Under the pieces are notes generated by a model. That model was not told where the DNA came from and ran no database searches. It was given only the letters and a program-made list of their open reading frames with translations. From positions 1,178,001 to 1,242,000 of the forward strand of contig NZ_SODU01000003.1 of assembly GCF_004366075.1 (NCBI RefSeq): a DNA stretch of 64,000 nucleotides. The letters run 5' to 3'. Made by a program: the position numbers and the translations under genes. This document shows, in pieces, positions 15,774-24,258 of this stretch. Each line of letters starts with the position of its first letter. Position 1 is the stretch's first letter. Source of the DNA: Kribbella pratensis (GTDB lineage Bacteria > Actinomycetota > Actinomycetes > Propionibacteriales > Kribbellaceae).

Positions 15774-15890
15774 TCCGTCCCAGCCTCTGATCCGGCCCAG
15801 CCTCTGATCCGGCCCAGCCTCTGATCCGGCCCAGCCTCTGATCCGGCCCAGCCTCTGATCCGGCCCAGCCTTTGATCCGGTCTAGCCTTT
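15764..15890. repeat. 17-bp tandem repeat starting in the terC stop
   Basis: Seven head-to-tail units of CAGCCTCTGATCCGGCC plus a decayed eighth run from 15764. The first unit contains the last codons and the TGA of terC (15771-15773), and the last reaches the stop codon of the facing permease gene (15882). The array therefore fills the whole gap between two convergent genes. Units differ by only one or two bases, pointing to recent slippage. Confidence 0.9.
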
Positions 15891-16712
15891 GACGGCTCCC
15901 GACGCGAGACCGCTCACGTAGAACCGCTGCAGGCCCACGTACAGCACTACGCACGGGATCATCGCGATCACCGATCCCGCGACCAGCGAGCCGAAGTTGA
16001 TCTCGCCGTACGCGCCGGCCTGGACGTTCACGAGCGCGACCGGCAGCGTGTAGAGCTCGTCCTTGGTCAGGAAGGTGAGCGCGCCGAGGAACTCCGTCCA
16101 GGCCGCCAGGAACGCATAGAGCGCGACGGTCGCGGCGCCCGGTGTGATCAGCGGACGCAGGACGGAACCGAGCATCCGGAACGTTCCGCATCCGTCGACC
16201 TGCGCCGAGTCCTCCAGCTCCACCGGCACCGAGGCGAACGAGTTCCGCATCACGAACACCCCGAACGGCAGGTTGACCGTCGTGTAGAACAGCACCAGCC
16301 CGAGCAGGCTGTCCGTCAGCCGCAGGACGTTCATCTCCAGGTACAGCGGCGTCAGGATCGCCTGGAACGGGATCATCATCGACACCACCACCAGCGCGAA
16401 CAGCACCGGACCGCTGCGGAACCGGAAACGCGCGAACCCGTACCCGGCGAACGTGGCGAGCAACGCCGTCAGTATCGCGGTGCTGATCGCGACGATCAGA
16501 CTGTTCCCGACCGCCCGGATCAGGTTTCCGGGTCCCTCGATCAACGTCCGGAAGTTGTCCCAGGTCAGGTCGAAGAACGTTTTCCCGTCCGGGGCCGCGA
16601 CCATCACGTCGTTCGGCTGCACCGACCGGAAGAGGGCCCACAGCAACGGTACGGCGAAGACCAGGAACGCGCCGCCACCGCCGATCACGTAAAACGTGTT
16701 CTTGAGTCGCAT
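15882..16712 (-). CDS. Carbohydrate ABC transporter permease (MalG type)
   Basis: A 276-residue inner-membrane permease with six predicted helices. The ATPase-docking EAA loop is ELEDSAQVDGCGTFRMLGSVLRP, in the position and spacing of MalG-type permeases. The start is ATG at 16712, two bases after the stop of its partner permease. It is the last gene of the operon headed by the GH127 enzyme, so the cargo is probably an arabinose-containing or related oligosaccharide. No ATPase gene is present, so a shared MsiK-type ATPase elsewhere is expected. Confidence 0.93.
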   Translation of the reverse strand: MRLKNTFYVIGGGGAFLVFAVPLLWALFRSVQPNDVMVAAPDGKTFFDLTWDNFRTLIEGPGNLIRAVGNSLIVAISTAILTALLATFAGYGFARFRFRSGPVLFALVVVSMMIPFQAILTPLYLEMNVLRLTDSLLGLVLFYTTVNLPFGVFVMRNSFASVPVELEDSAQVDGCGTFRMLGSVLRPLITPGAATVALYAFLAAWTEFLGALTFLTKDELYTLPVALVNVQAGAYGEINFGSLVAGSVIAMIPCVVLYVGLQRFYVSGLASGAVKG

Positions 16713-16714
16713 CG

Positions 16715-17665
16715 TCACTCCTTCTCCCGGAGCAGGCGGAACTGGGCCGCGGTGACGAGACCGATCACGATCACCAGCACGATCGACAGCGCGGTCGCGG
16801 CGCCGAGCTGCAGCTGGACGAACGCCCGGTTGTAGATGTACTGGACCACCGTCGTGGTGTCGGTGCCCGGACCGCCGCGGGTGAGGATGTAGAACTGCGA
16901 GAACGCGAGCAGCGAGCCGATCACCGAGATGATCACCGCCATCGCGATCGTCCGCCGCAGGATCGGGATCGTGATCTCCCACTCCTGTTTCCACCAGCCC
17001 GCCCCGTCCAGCTCGGCCGACTCGTAGAAGTCACGTGGGATCGCCTGCATGCCGGCCATCAGCAGCATCATCGTCAGCCCACTGACCGCCCAGATCACCA
17101 GCACGCAGATCAGCCCGGTGGCGAGCGGCCCGTCCACCAGCCAGGCGGTCGTACCGTCGGTGATACCGAGTTCGCGGAGCACGATGTTGATCACGCCGCT
17201 GTCCGGCTGTGCCTCCAGGACGGTGACGAAGCTGAGCGTGGACAGTCCGACGACGAACGGCAAGAAGAAGACCGTCCGCAGCACCGTGGAGCCACGGCGT
17301 TTCCGGCGTACCAGGACCGCGAGCGCGTAGCCGAGCACCAGGATCGGCCCGGTCACGATGACCGTGTACAGCAGGGTGTACAGGACGGATTTGGCGAACG
17401 CCGCGTCGGAGACGATCGCGGTGTAGTTCTTCAGCCCGCTGAACTTCACCGTGCCGATCAACGGCCAGTTGGTCAGCGAGATCACCAGCGCGAACCCGAG
17501 CGGGATCAAGACGAAGACCCCGACGAACAGTACGGCGGGACTCACGAGGAGCAGCCCGGTCCGCGATGGATGCGTCAGCGAGCCGTGACCGGCGCGCCGC
17601 CGCGCCGCAGCTGCCTTGCGCAGTTCCGGATCCAGCCGGCGAGCACCTCGCACTCTGGTACTCAT
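16715..17665 (-). CDS. Carbohydrate ABC transporter permease (MalF type)
   Basis: A 316-residue permease with a basic cytoplasmic N-terminus and about six membrane helices. The EAA loop FYESAELDGAGWWKQEWEIT is typical of MalF-type partners. The chosen ATG at 17665 overlaps the binding-protein stop as ATGA. It forms a heterodimer with the next gene's product. The frame continues upstream to 17767 but that part is a shadow of the binding-protein gene. Confidence 0.93.
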   Translation of the reverse strand: MSTRVRGARRLDPELRKAAAARRRAGHGSLTHPSRTGLLLVSPAVLFVGVFVLIPLGFALVISLTNWPLIGTVKFSGLKNYTAIVSDAAFAKSVLYTLLYTVIVTGPILVLGYALAVLVRRKRRGSTVLRTVFFLPFVVGLSTLSFVTVLEAQPDSGVINIVLRELGITDGTTAWLVDGPLATGLICVLVIWAVSGLTMMLLMAGMQAIPRDFYESAELDGAGWWKQEWEITIPILRRTIAMAVIISVIGSLLAFSQFYILTRGGPGTDTTTVVQYIYNRAFVQLQLGAATALSIVLVIVIGLVTAAQFRLLREKE

Positions 17666-18972
17666 GCCTGCCCCTGTTTCAGGATGCGGTCGTAGTTCTG
17701 CTGTGCTTCCTTCATGGCGGCCTCCAGCTCGCCGTCGAACACGGCGCGGCGGAACATCTGCAGCCACGGCCCGTCCGGCTGGTTGTAGAGGAGGTTGTAG
17801 GAAAGCGTTGTCGGCGCGTACCCCTCCTGGATTCGCTCCAGCGGCAGCGTCGCCAACGGATACTTCTTCGCGAACTCCTCAGTTCGCGCATCGGACCGCA
17901 CCGGCGTGTACCCGCCGGCCGGCAGATCGATCTGTTGCGGCAGATCCAGCGCGAACCGGACGAACTCCCACGCGCCCGACGCATTGCGCGCGCCGCGTGG
18001 GATACACATGTTGTCGCCGCCGTCGAAGAACGCCGCACCGCCGTCGGGCCCGGACAGCAACCGCGGCGCCACCTTCTGGTGGAACGCCTCGTCGGACGCG
18101 GACACGACCACGCTGTAGTTGGACGGGAAGATGCCGATCTTGCCGGCCCGGAAATCGCTCCCCCACCGGGACGCGTCGTCGGAGAAGTTCGCCCGTGGGA
18201 CCAGGCCGTCCACCCACAACTGCCGGTGCAGCTCGAGCATCTGCCGGACGACGTCGTTTCCGATGATGTGCCCGGACTGGCTGCCGATCGTGCCTTGGAT
18301 CAGGTCCGTGTCCGCAGCCCACACCATCGGCTGGACGACGAAGCCGAGCGCTCCCGGACTGTTCGCCGGGAAACTCCACGCGTAGATGTCGTCGCCGAGT
18401 TTCCGGAATTTCCGCGCTGCATCGAGCAGGTTTCCGAACGACTTCACCGCCTCGTCGGGATCGACGCCGGCCCGGTCACACAGCTCGGTGTTGAACCAGA
18501 ACATCGAGTTGTCCGCGAGGTACGGAACGCCGTACACCCGCTCGTCCTTGGTCGCCAGCCGGAGATGGCCCGGGCTGAGTTTGTCCCGGAAGTCCAGAGC
18601 GGCGAGCGGTTCGGTCAGGTCGGTGAACGCGTCGCGGTAGATGAACAGCATCGAGTTGATGTCGTCGATGTCGACCAGGTCCGGCACCGTCCGGCCGCGG
18701 ATCGCGGTCGCCAGCTTGGTCACGTACTGGGCGTCCAGGACCGGTGTCAGCTCGACGGTGAGCCGGTTCTGGGACGCATTGAACTTCTTCACCAGGTCGG
18801 TCAGACCGCTCTGCGTCGCCGCCCGGCACCACACCTGCACGGTGCCGGTGGCGTCCTGCCCGAAACCCGCCGCCTGGACGTCGGGTTCGGGCAGGACCGA
18901 GCTACAGCCCGGGAGCAGACCTGCCGTGGTCGCCGCGGCGCCAACGCCGAGGAATTTCCGCCGGGTGAGCAT
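17662..18972 (-). CDS. Extracellular sugar-binding lipoprotein, Tat-type signal
   Basis: A 436-residue family 1 solute-binding protein. The N-terminus combines a twin-arginine motif (TRRKFLG) with a lipobox (LLPGC), so it is probably exported folded and then lipid-anchored. Family hallmarks include LVKKFNASQNRLTVELTPV and YGVPYLADNSMFWFNTEL. The ATG at 18972 starts right at the end of the GH127 gene. It captures the sugar delivered to the two permeases encoded downstream. Confidence 0.92.
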   Translation of the reverse strand: MLTRRKFLGVGAAATTAGLLPGCSSVLPEPDVQAAGFGQDATGTVQVWCRAATQSGLTDLVKKFNASQNRLTVELTPVLDAQYVTKLATAIRGRTVPDLVDIDDINSMLFIYRDAFTDLTEPLAALDFRDKLSPGHLRLATKDERVYGVPYLADNSMFWFNTELCDRAGVDPDEAVKSFGNLLDAARKFRKLGDDIYAWSFPANSPGALGFVVQPMVWAADTDLIQGTIGSQSGHIIGNDVVRQMLELHRQLWVDGLVPRANFSDDASRWGSDFRAGKIGIFPSNYSVVVSASDEAFHQKVAPRLLSGPDGGAAFFDGGDNMCIPRGARNASGAWEFVRFALDLPQQIDLPAGGYTPVRSDARTEEFAKKYPLATLPLERIQEGYAPTTLSYNLLYNQPDGPWLQMFRRAVFDGELEAAMKEAQQNYDRILKQGQA

Positions 18973-18974
18973 CG

Positions 18975-20831
18975 TCAGGCCCTGGGCAGCCAGACCCGCA
19001 TGGCACCGATCTCCCGGTTCGCCCACGCGTAGTACGGGATTGCCGTCACCTCGACCTCGTCACCGGTCGAGTCGCCCGCATCGCCGGTGAACGGCCAGCC
19101 CTCGCGGTGACCGGTGCCGGTACGTCCTCGTGCCGACAGGACTGTGACCCCGCCCAGCAGTTCCGAGCTCTGCGCGACAGGGGCCTCAGGCAACAGATGG
19201 AGGTCGTCGACGTTCGCGGTGTTGTCCGCCTGCTCGACGGCGTACACCAGCGGTCCCCGTTCGATGGCGACACACCCCCGCACCGCGTCGATCCGCGGAT
19301 CCGCACCGACCAGACGCGGTGTGAGCGGCAACTGCAGGTCGATGTCGGCGGCCTCGACCCTCGCGTAACCACCTGCCTCGACTGGCTGCCCGTTGACCGT
19401 GGCACCATCCGCCCATCCCGGAATGCGCAGCTCCACCGCCACCGGTGTCGCGCTGGTGATGCGGACCGAGCCGTCCCACGGGTAGTTCGTGTCGACAGTC
19501 AGCTCGACATCGCCGGACTTGATGACGCCGGCGGCGTACTGATGGATCTGGATGGCGTCGTCGGTGGTCGTCGCGAGGTAGCCGTCGAGGCTGGACAGGG
19601 TGCGCATGATGTTCGGCGGACAGCACGCGCAGTCGAACCAGCCGCGCCGTCCGTGCGCCGGACTCCGACCGGTGTCCGGGTACGCCGCCCCGCGCAGCTG
19701 CAACGGGTTGACGTAGAAGTACTCGGTCCCGGCCAGCGAGACGCCGGCAAGGAAACCGTTGTACAGCATCCGCTCGATCGCATCGCCGTACGACGCCTCA
19801 CCGGTCGCGAGCAGCATCCGCCAGGCCCACTGGATTCCGCCGATCGCGGCACACGTTTCCGCGTACGCACGATCCGGCGGCAGCTCGTACTCGTCGCCGA
19901 ACGCCTCGCCCTCCCAGCGCGCGCCCAGCCCGCCGGTGACGTACGTCTTCGTGGACCACATGTGCTCGAACTGCCGCTGCAGGGAATCCAGCAGCTCGGA
20001 GTCGCCGGTCTCCAGCGCGACGTCGGCCGCACCGGCGGCGAGGTAGACCGCGCGAACCGAGTGCCCCTCGACCGTCGTCGCCTCGCGGACCGGGACCCGG
20101 TCGGAGAAGTACGCCGGCGCGTGTCCGTGCCGCTCGATGATCCCGTGCCCACGCGCCTCCACGAACCATTTCGCCAGGTCCAGGTACACCGTCGTACCGG
20201 TTTCTCGATAAAGCTCGACGAGCGCCATCTCGATGACCGGGTGGCCGTCGATGTCGACCGTCTTGCCGTCGCCGAACGTCGCGACCAGATGGTCGGCCAG
20301 CTTGGTCGCGACGTCGAGCAGGGCCCGGTCGCCGGTACAGCGGACCTGGGCGACCGCGGCCTGGATCAGGTGTCCGGCGCAGTAGTGCTCATGGCTCCAG
20401 ACGAGTTGCTGGTAGCGGCCCTCGTCGCCGTACCGGAGCTGGACGACCGAGTCGAGGTACCCGTCGTCGCGTTGAGCGGCGGCGACGACCGCCGTCAAGT
20501 CGCGGATGCGCTGCAGCAGGTCGTCGTCGGGGTTGCGCCCGTACTCCCAGGCCGCGGCCTCGAGCCACTTGTAGACGTCGGAGTCGGCGAACACCGGGCC
20601 GATCGCCTCGCCCTCGCCGATACCGGCCGCGAGGCGGAGGTTCTGCAGGTTTCCGGCCTTCTCGAGCTGGTCCTGGCCGCTCGGAATGGCGTCCGCGCCG
20701 TTGCGGGCCTGCCGCGGCGCCCAGAAGCCGCCGGTGATCGTGACCTGGCCGAGGCCGAGGGGGTGCCGGCGGCCCTTCGTGGTGGCCGCCGGGCTGCGGG
20801 AAGTAGTGACAGTTTCCGGGGAAGCGCTCAT
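18975..20831 (-). CDS. GH127 beta-L-arabinofuranosidase
   Basis: A 618-residue glycoside hydrolase of family 127 (DUF1680), an (alpha/alpha)6 barrel with beta-sandwich domains. The zinc site is intact: E325 and C327 in AYAETCAAIGG, and C403-C404 in CACCPPN; one of these cysteines is the catalytic nucleophile in the characterised bifidobacterial enzyme. No signal peptide is seen, so it acts in the cytoplasm on imported oligosaccharides. It releases beta-L-arabinofuranose, as from hydroxyproline-rich plant glycoproteins, though the family has other specificities. AGGAG precedes the ATG at 20831. It heads the importer operon and faces a LacI gene across a palindromic operator. Confidence 0.9.
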   Translation of the reverse strand: MSASPETVTTSRSPAATTKGRRHPLGLGQVTITGGFWAPRQARNGADAIPSGQDQLEKAGNLQNLRLAAGIGEGEAIGPVFADSDVYKWLEAAAWEYGRNPDDDLLQRIRDLTAVVAAAQRDDGYLDSVVQLRYGDEGRYQQLVWSHEHYCAGHLIQAAVAQVRCTGDRALLDVATKLADHLVATFGDGKTVDIDGHPVIEMALVELYRETGTTVYLDLAKWFVEARGHGIIERHGHAPAYFSDRVPVREATTVEGHSVRAVYLAAGAADVALETGDSELLDSLQRQFEHMWSTKTYVTGGLGARWEGEAFGDEYELPPDRAYAETCAAIGGIQWAWRMLLATGEASYGDAIERMLYNGFLAGVSLAGTEYFYVNPLQLRGAAYPDTGRSPAHGRRGWFDCACCPPNIMRTLSSLDGYLATTTDDAIQIHQYAAGVIKSGDVELTVDTNYPWDGSVRITSATPVAVELRIPGWADGATVNGQPVEAGGYARVEAADIDLQLPLTPRLVGADPRIDAVRGCVAIERGPLVYAVEQADNTANVDDLHLLPEAPVAQSSELLGGVTVLSARGRTGTGHREGWPFTGDAGDSTGDEVEVTAIPYYAWANREIGAMRVWLPRA

Positions 20832-20850
20832 CTGCCGTGACTCCTGAGTT

Positions 20851-20875
20851 AGGAAAATCCGGAACACGTTTTCCT
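20851..20875. promoter_or_regulatory. LacI-type operator between GH127 and lacI genes
   Basis: Perfect seven-base arms AGGAAAA and TTTTCCT are separated by eleven bases, 20-44 bases before the GH127 start. The right arm overlaps one of the window's recurrent ACGTTTTCC words, so part of the match could be due to that word. Confidence 0.5.
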
Positions 20876-20988
20876 GGACGAAGGTAGAGAGCCTGCGGCG
20901 CCAGGTCAACCCCTGCCTGTGGATAAACTCCGAGCCGGTGGCGATTCGTGGGGTACTGTGCCGGAAACCTCAGGAAAGGAGTTGCCGC

Positions 20989-21987
20989 ATGGCGTCACGG
21001 AGCATCCGCACGCCCGGGATCAAGGACGTGGCCGCGCTGGCCGGCGTCTCGGCGAGCACGGCGTCGAAGGCGCTGAACGACACCGGGCAGCTCCGCGCGG
21101 CGACCCGCGAGCGCGTCCGGCAGGCTGCCGAACAGCTCGGTTTCACCCCGGACAGCCGCGGCCGCGCGCTGGCGTCCGGGCGCAGTTTCACGGTCGGTCT
21201 GATCACCACGGACAGCTCCGGCCGGTTCAGCATCCCGATCATGCTCGGCGCCGAGGACGCGCTCAGTGCGGGCGAGATGGCACTGGTCCTCTGCGACACC
21301 CGCGACGACCCGCTCCGCGAGCAGCACTACCTGAGGTCGCTGGTGTCGCGCCGGGTGGACGGCATCATCGTGACCGGCCGGCGGACCGAGGCGCGGGAGC
21401 CGATCGACGTGCCGATCCCGGTCGTCTACGCCTTCAGCCCGTCGACCGATCCGGACGACACGTCGGTGATCGTCGACGACCACGGCGGCGCCGCGTCGGC
21501 CGCGCGGCACCTGCTGTCCCTCGGCCGCGAGCAGATCGCGCACGTCACCGGGCCGGAGTCACACCTCAGCGCACAGATCCGGGCCGCGGCGACCATGGGG
21601 GCCGCGCGGGAGGCGTTCGTCGGCCAGCCGCTGTACGGCGAGTGGAGCGAGCGCTGGGGCCGGCACGCGGTCGACGTACTGCTCCGGGCGCAGCCGACGG
21701 TGGACGCGATCACCTGCGGCAGTGACCAGATCGCCCGCGGCGTCTGCGATCGCCTGCGCGAGCTCGGCCGCTCGGTCCCCGACGACATCGCGGTCACCGG
21801 GTACGACAACTGGTCCGTGATGGCGCTGGCCAGCCGCCCACCACTCACGACCGTCGACATGGAGCTCGAGGAACTCGGCCGCCGGACGGCCAACCTGCTC
21901 CTCGACGTCATCGCCGGTTCGCCCCGCCGCGGCCAGCTGATTCTCCCCACCCGCCTGATCACCCGCGAGTCGACACTCGGCACCTGA
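20989..21987 (+). CDS. LacI family regulator of GH127 operon
   Basis: A 332-residue LacI/GalR protein. The N-terminal helix-turn-helix is IKDVAALAGVSASTASKALN and the hinge helix follows at GRALASG. The periplasmic-binding-like core includes VGLITTDSSGRFSIPIMLGA and the terminal VDMELEELGRRTANLL. The ATG at 20989 has AAGGAG seven bases upstream; an upstream in-frame ATG at 20938 is not supported. It is transcribed away from the GH127 gene and probably represses it until the sugar is present. Confidence 0.92.
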   Translation: MASRSIRTPGIKDVAALAGVSASTASKALNDTGQLRAATRERVRQAAEQLGFTPDSRGRALASGRSFTVGLITTDSSGRFSIPIMLGAEDALSAGEMALVLCDTRDDPLREQHYLRSLVSRRVDGIIVTGRRTEAREPIDVPIPVVYAFSPSTDPDDTSVIVDDHGGAASAARHLLSLGREQIAHVTGPESHLSAQIRAAATMGAAREAFVGQPLYGEWSERWGRHAVDVLLRAQPTVDAITCGSDQIARGVCDRLRELGRSVPDDIAVTGYDNWSVMALASRPPLTTVDMELEELGRRTANLLLDVIAGSPRRGQLILPTRLITRESTLGT

Positions 21988-22071
21988 GCGGGTCGCGCGG
22001 TGGCCGTCCAGTCTTCGGATGGTCACCCGTACGACCGCCGTTGGTTGCCGAAAACCCTCTAGATTGATGCA

Positions 22072-23289
22072 GTGCTGCGCAAGCTGGTGATCGGCGTGGC
22101 GGTCATTGCCACCTTGATGGCGGGGCTGGGGACCGCGCGTCTGGTCCTTCCGTGGACCGATCCCGCCCGTGGCGTGGTGAAACAGCTGGCGTTCCTGCGG
22201 GCCGAGCTCGAAGGCGGCGCGGATGTGGCCGCGCAGAAACAGTTTCCGGAGGGCTATTTCTTTCTGAACGTGCTGTACGGACTGACCTGGGTCCAGGTCG
22301 GCATCGACGATCCCGAGCGATCCGCGGACGCGACCGCGGAGGTGCGGTGGGCGCTCGAGCGGATCGCCTCCACGGACGGAACCGCTCCGTTCGACGAGTC
22401 GCTGCAACCGCAGTACGGCGTTTTCTACGCGGGCTGGACGAACTGGCTGCGCGGCGGGCTGATCGCGCTCGGGCATTCGGATGCCGCCGACCGCGACAGG
22501 TTCACCAGCGAATCGGTGGAGATCGCCACCGCTTTCCGGACCGCGGAAACCCCGTTCCTGGCGGCGTACCCGGGGCAGGCCTGGCCGGTCGACTCGGTCG
22601 TCGCGATCGCCTCGCTGCGCCTGTACGACGCTTTGGTCGCACCGCGCTTCGAGCAGATCGCGCAGAACTGGGTGACCACGGCGACGACGAAACTGGATCC
22701 GGCGACCAGGCTGCTCCCGCACCAGGCCGTTCCGCAGGTTTCCGGCGCGCGCGGTTCGTCGCAGGCGATGATCCAGCGGTTTCTGATCGACGTCGATCCG
22801 GCGTTCGCGCGAACGCAGTACGAGATCTTCAAGGACAAGTTCGTCACCGGGCTCGGCGTTCGCGAGTACCCGAAGGGCACGACCGGCCAGGGCGATGTCG
22901 ATTCCGGGCCGTTGGTGTTCGGGAGGAGTTTGTCCGCGACCGTCGTCGCGATGGGCGCGGCGCGGGTGCACCACGATCCGCTCGCGGATCGGCTGGCGCG
23001 CGAGGGTGAGCTGGTCGGCCTGCCGTTCAGCGGCTTGAAGACGAAGCGATACCTGTTCGGCGCGATGCCGATCGGGGATGCGTTCCTGGCCTGGTCGACG
23101 TCGGCCCGGCCCCTGGTCTCCACCGAAGAGGCCGCCGGTGGCCAGGGAAGTCGCGGCCAGCCGGAGCTCGACGGCGGGTCCGGCTGGTGGCGGCTTCCCT
23201 GGCTGGTGCTGCTCTGGCTACCAGCGTTGATCCTCTGGGGCGCGCTCCGCCTCAGGCATCGCGGCCGAAGGCGGAAGCGAGCGCACTGA
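22072..23289 (+). CDS. Membrane-anchored helical protein of unknown function
   Basis: A 405-residue protein with GTG start. One membrane helix lies at residues 5-22 and a second near 375-395, followed by an arginine-rich cytoplasmic tail (RHRGRRRKRAH), so the 340 residues between should face outside. That region is mostly helical with repeated pairs and aromatic loops (EGYFFLNVLYGLTWVQVG, GVFYAGWTNWLRGGLIALG, PGQAWPVDSVVAIASLRLYD), resembling the (alpha/alpha)6 toroids of linalool dehydratase-like or glycosidase-like proteins. I cannot assign a family. It lies between a LacI gene and the polysaccharide operon and overlaps the end of the facing acetyl esterase by 38 bases. Confidence 0.75.
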   Translation: MLRKLVIGVAVIATLMAGLGTARLVLPWTDPARGVVKQLAFLRAELEGGADVAAQKQFPEGYFFLNVLYGLTWVQVGIDDPERSADATAEVRWALERIASTDGTAPFDESLQPQYGVFYAGWTNWLRGGLIALGHSDAADRDRFTSESVEIATAFRTAETPFLAAYPGQAWPVDSVVAIASLRLYDALVAPRFEQIAQNWVTTATTKLDPATRLLPHQAVPQVSGARGSSQAMIQRFLIDVDPAFARTQYEIFKDKFVTGLGVREYPKGTTGQGDVDSGPLVFGRSLSATVVAMGAARVHHDPLADRLAREGELVGLPFSGLKTKRYLFGAMPIGDAFLAWSTSARPLVSTEEAAGGQGSRGQPELDGGSGWWRLPWLVLLWLPALILWGALRLRHRGRRRKRAH

Positions 23290-24232
23290 GCTTGCGCGGC
23301 AGGTCGTACTCCGCGCCGCCTTCGTGCCCGTTGTAGGTGAACACCTCGATCTCCGCGGGACCGGCGTACCGATGGTAGGCCGCGAACACCGTCGACGGTG
23401 GGCAGATGTTGTCCATCAGCGCGACCGAGAACCACGCCGGGCAGGTCGCCCGGGCGGCGAAGTTCACCGCGTCGAAGTAGGACAGCGTGCCGATCGCGGT
23501 CTCGGTCTCGAACCGGTGACCCTTGAGCCAGCGTGCGATCTCGGCGTACGGGCCGTTGTCGGTGATCTGTGACGCGCGCCGGTAGTGCGACAGGAACGGT
23601 ACGTCGGCGATGGCGGCGGACAGGTCGGCGCGCAGACCCGCGACTGCGATCGCCAGCCCACCGCCCTGGCTGCCACCGACCACGGCGACCCGATCGCTGT
23701 CGACGTCCGGGCTGCTCTTCGCGGCGTCGACCGCACGGACCGCGTCGGTGATCAGCCGGCGGTAGTAGTGCTTGGCCGGATCCTCGATTCCCCGGGTCAG
23801 GAAACCAGGTGCCGACGATCCGTGTCCTTCCGGCGCGATGTCCGGAGTTTCCGAAACGGTTTTTCCGCCACCGCCCTGGCCGCGGTTGTCCATGATCAGG
23901 TGCGCGTACCCGGCCGCGCTCCAGGTCAGCCACTCGTACGGGATTCCGCGGCCACCGTTGTAGCCGATGTACTGCACAACCGCGGGCAGCGGTCCGGTGC
24001 GATGGCGCGGCAGGAGCAGCCACGCCTTCACCGGCTGACCACCCCACCCGCTGAACGTGACGTCCTGGACCTCGACGGTCGCAAGACGTGCGTCGTACGG
24101 CGTGAACCGGGTATCGATCGGGCGGCCGGCCGCGTCATCGAGCGTCTGCTTCCAGAACGCGTCGAAGTCCGCGGGCTCCTCCGGCTCCGGCCGGTACTCA
24201 CGCAACCGGTCCAGGGGCATGTCGACCAGCAT
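23252..24232 (-). CDS. Acetylxylan esterase / cephalosporin-C deacetylase family
   Basis: A 326-residue carbohydrate esterase family 7 protein (AXE1). The nucleophile elbow is GGSQGGG with Ser188; the acid and base are probably in MDNICPP and YNGHEGG near the C-terminus. Length and the RGQGGG signature match Bacillus CAH. There is no signal peptide, so it removes acetyl groups from imported oligosaccharides in the cytoplasm. The ATG at 24232 is the last start in the eleven-gene operon, 27 bases after the lyase gene. Confidence 0.92.
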   Translation of the reverse strand: MLVDMPLDRLREYRPEPEEPADFDAFWKQTLDDAAGRPIDTRFTPYDARLATVEVQDVTFSGWGGQPVKAWLLLPRHRTGPLPAVVQYIGYNGGRGIPYEWLTWSAAGYAHLIMDNRGQGGGGKTVSETPDIAPEGHGSSAPGFLTRGIEDPAKHYYRRLITDAVRAVDAAKSSPDVDSDRVAVVGGSQGGGLAIAVAGLRADLSAAIADVPFLSHYRRASQITDNGPYAEIARWLKGHRFETETAIGTLSYFDAVNFAARATCPAWFSVALMDNICPPSTVFAAYHRYAGPAEIEVFTYNGHEGGAEYDLPRKLSALASAFGRDA

Positions 24233-24258
24233 CAGTTTTCCTTTCGGTAGCGGTCGTC

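Noticed and set aside
15764-15890. CRISPR array
   Set aside because: The 17-base units are directly contiguous without spacers and no cas gene is nearby.
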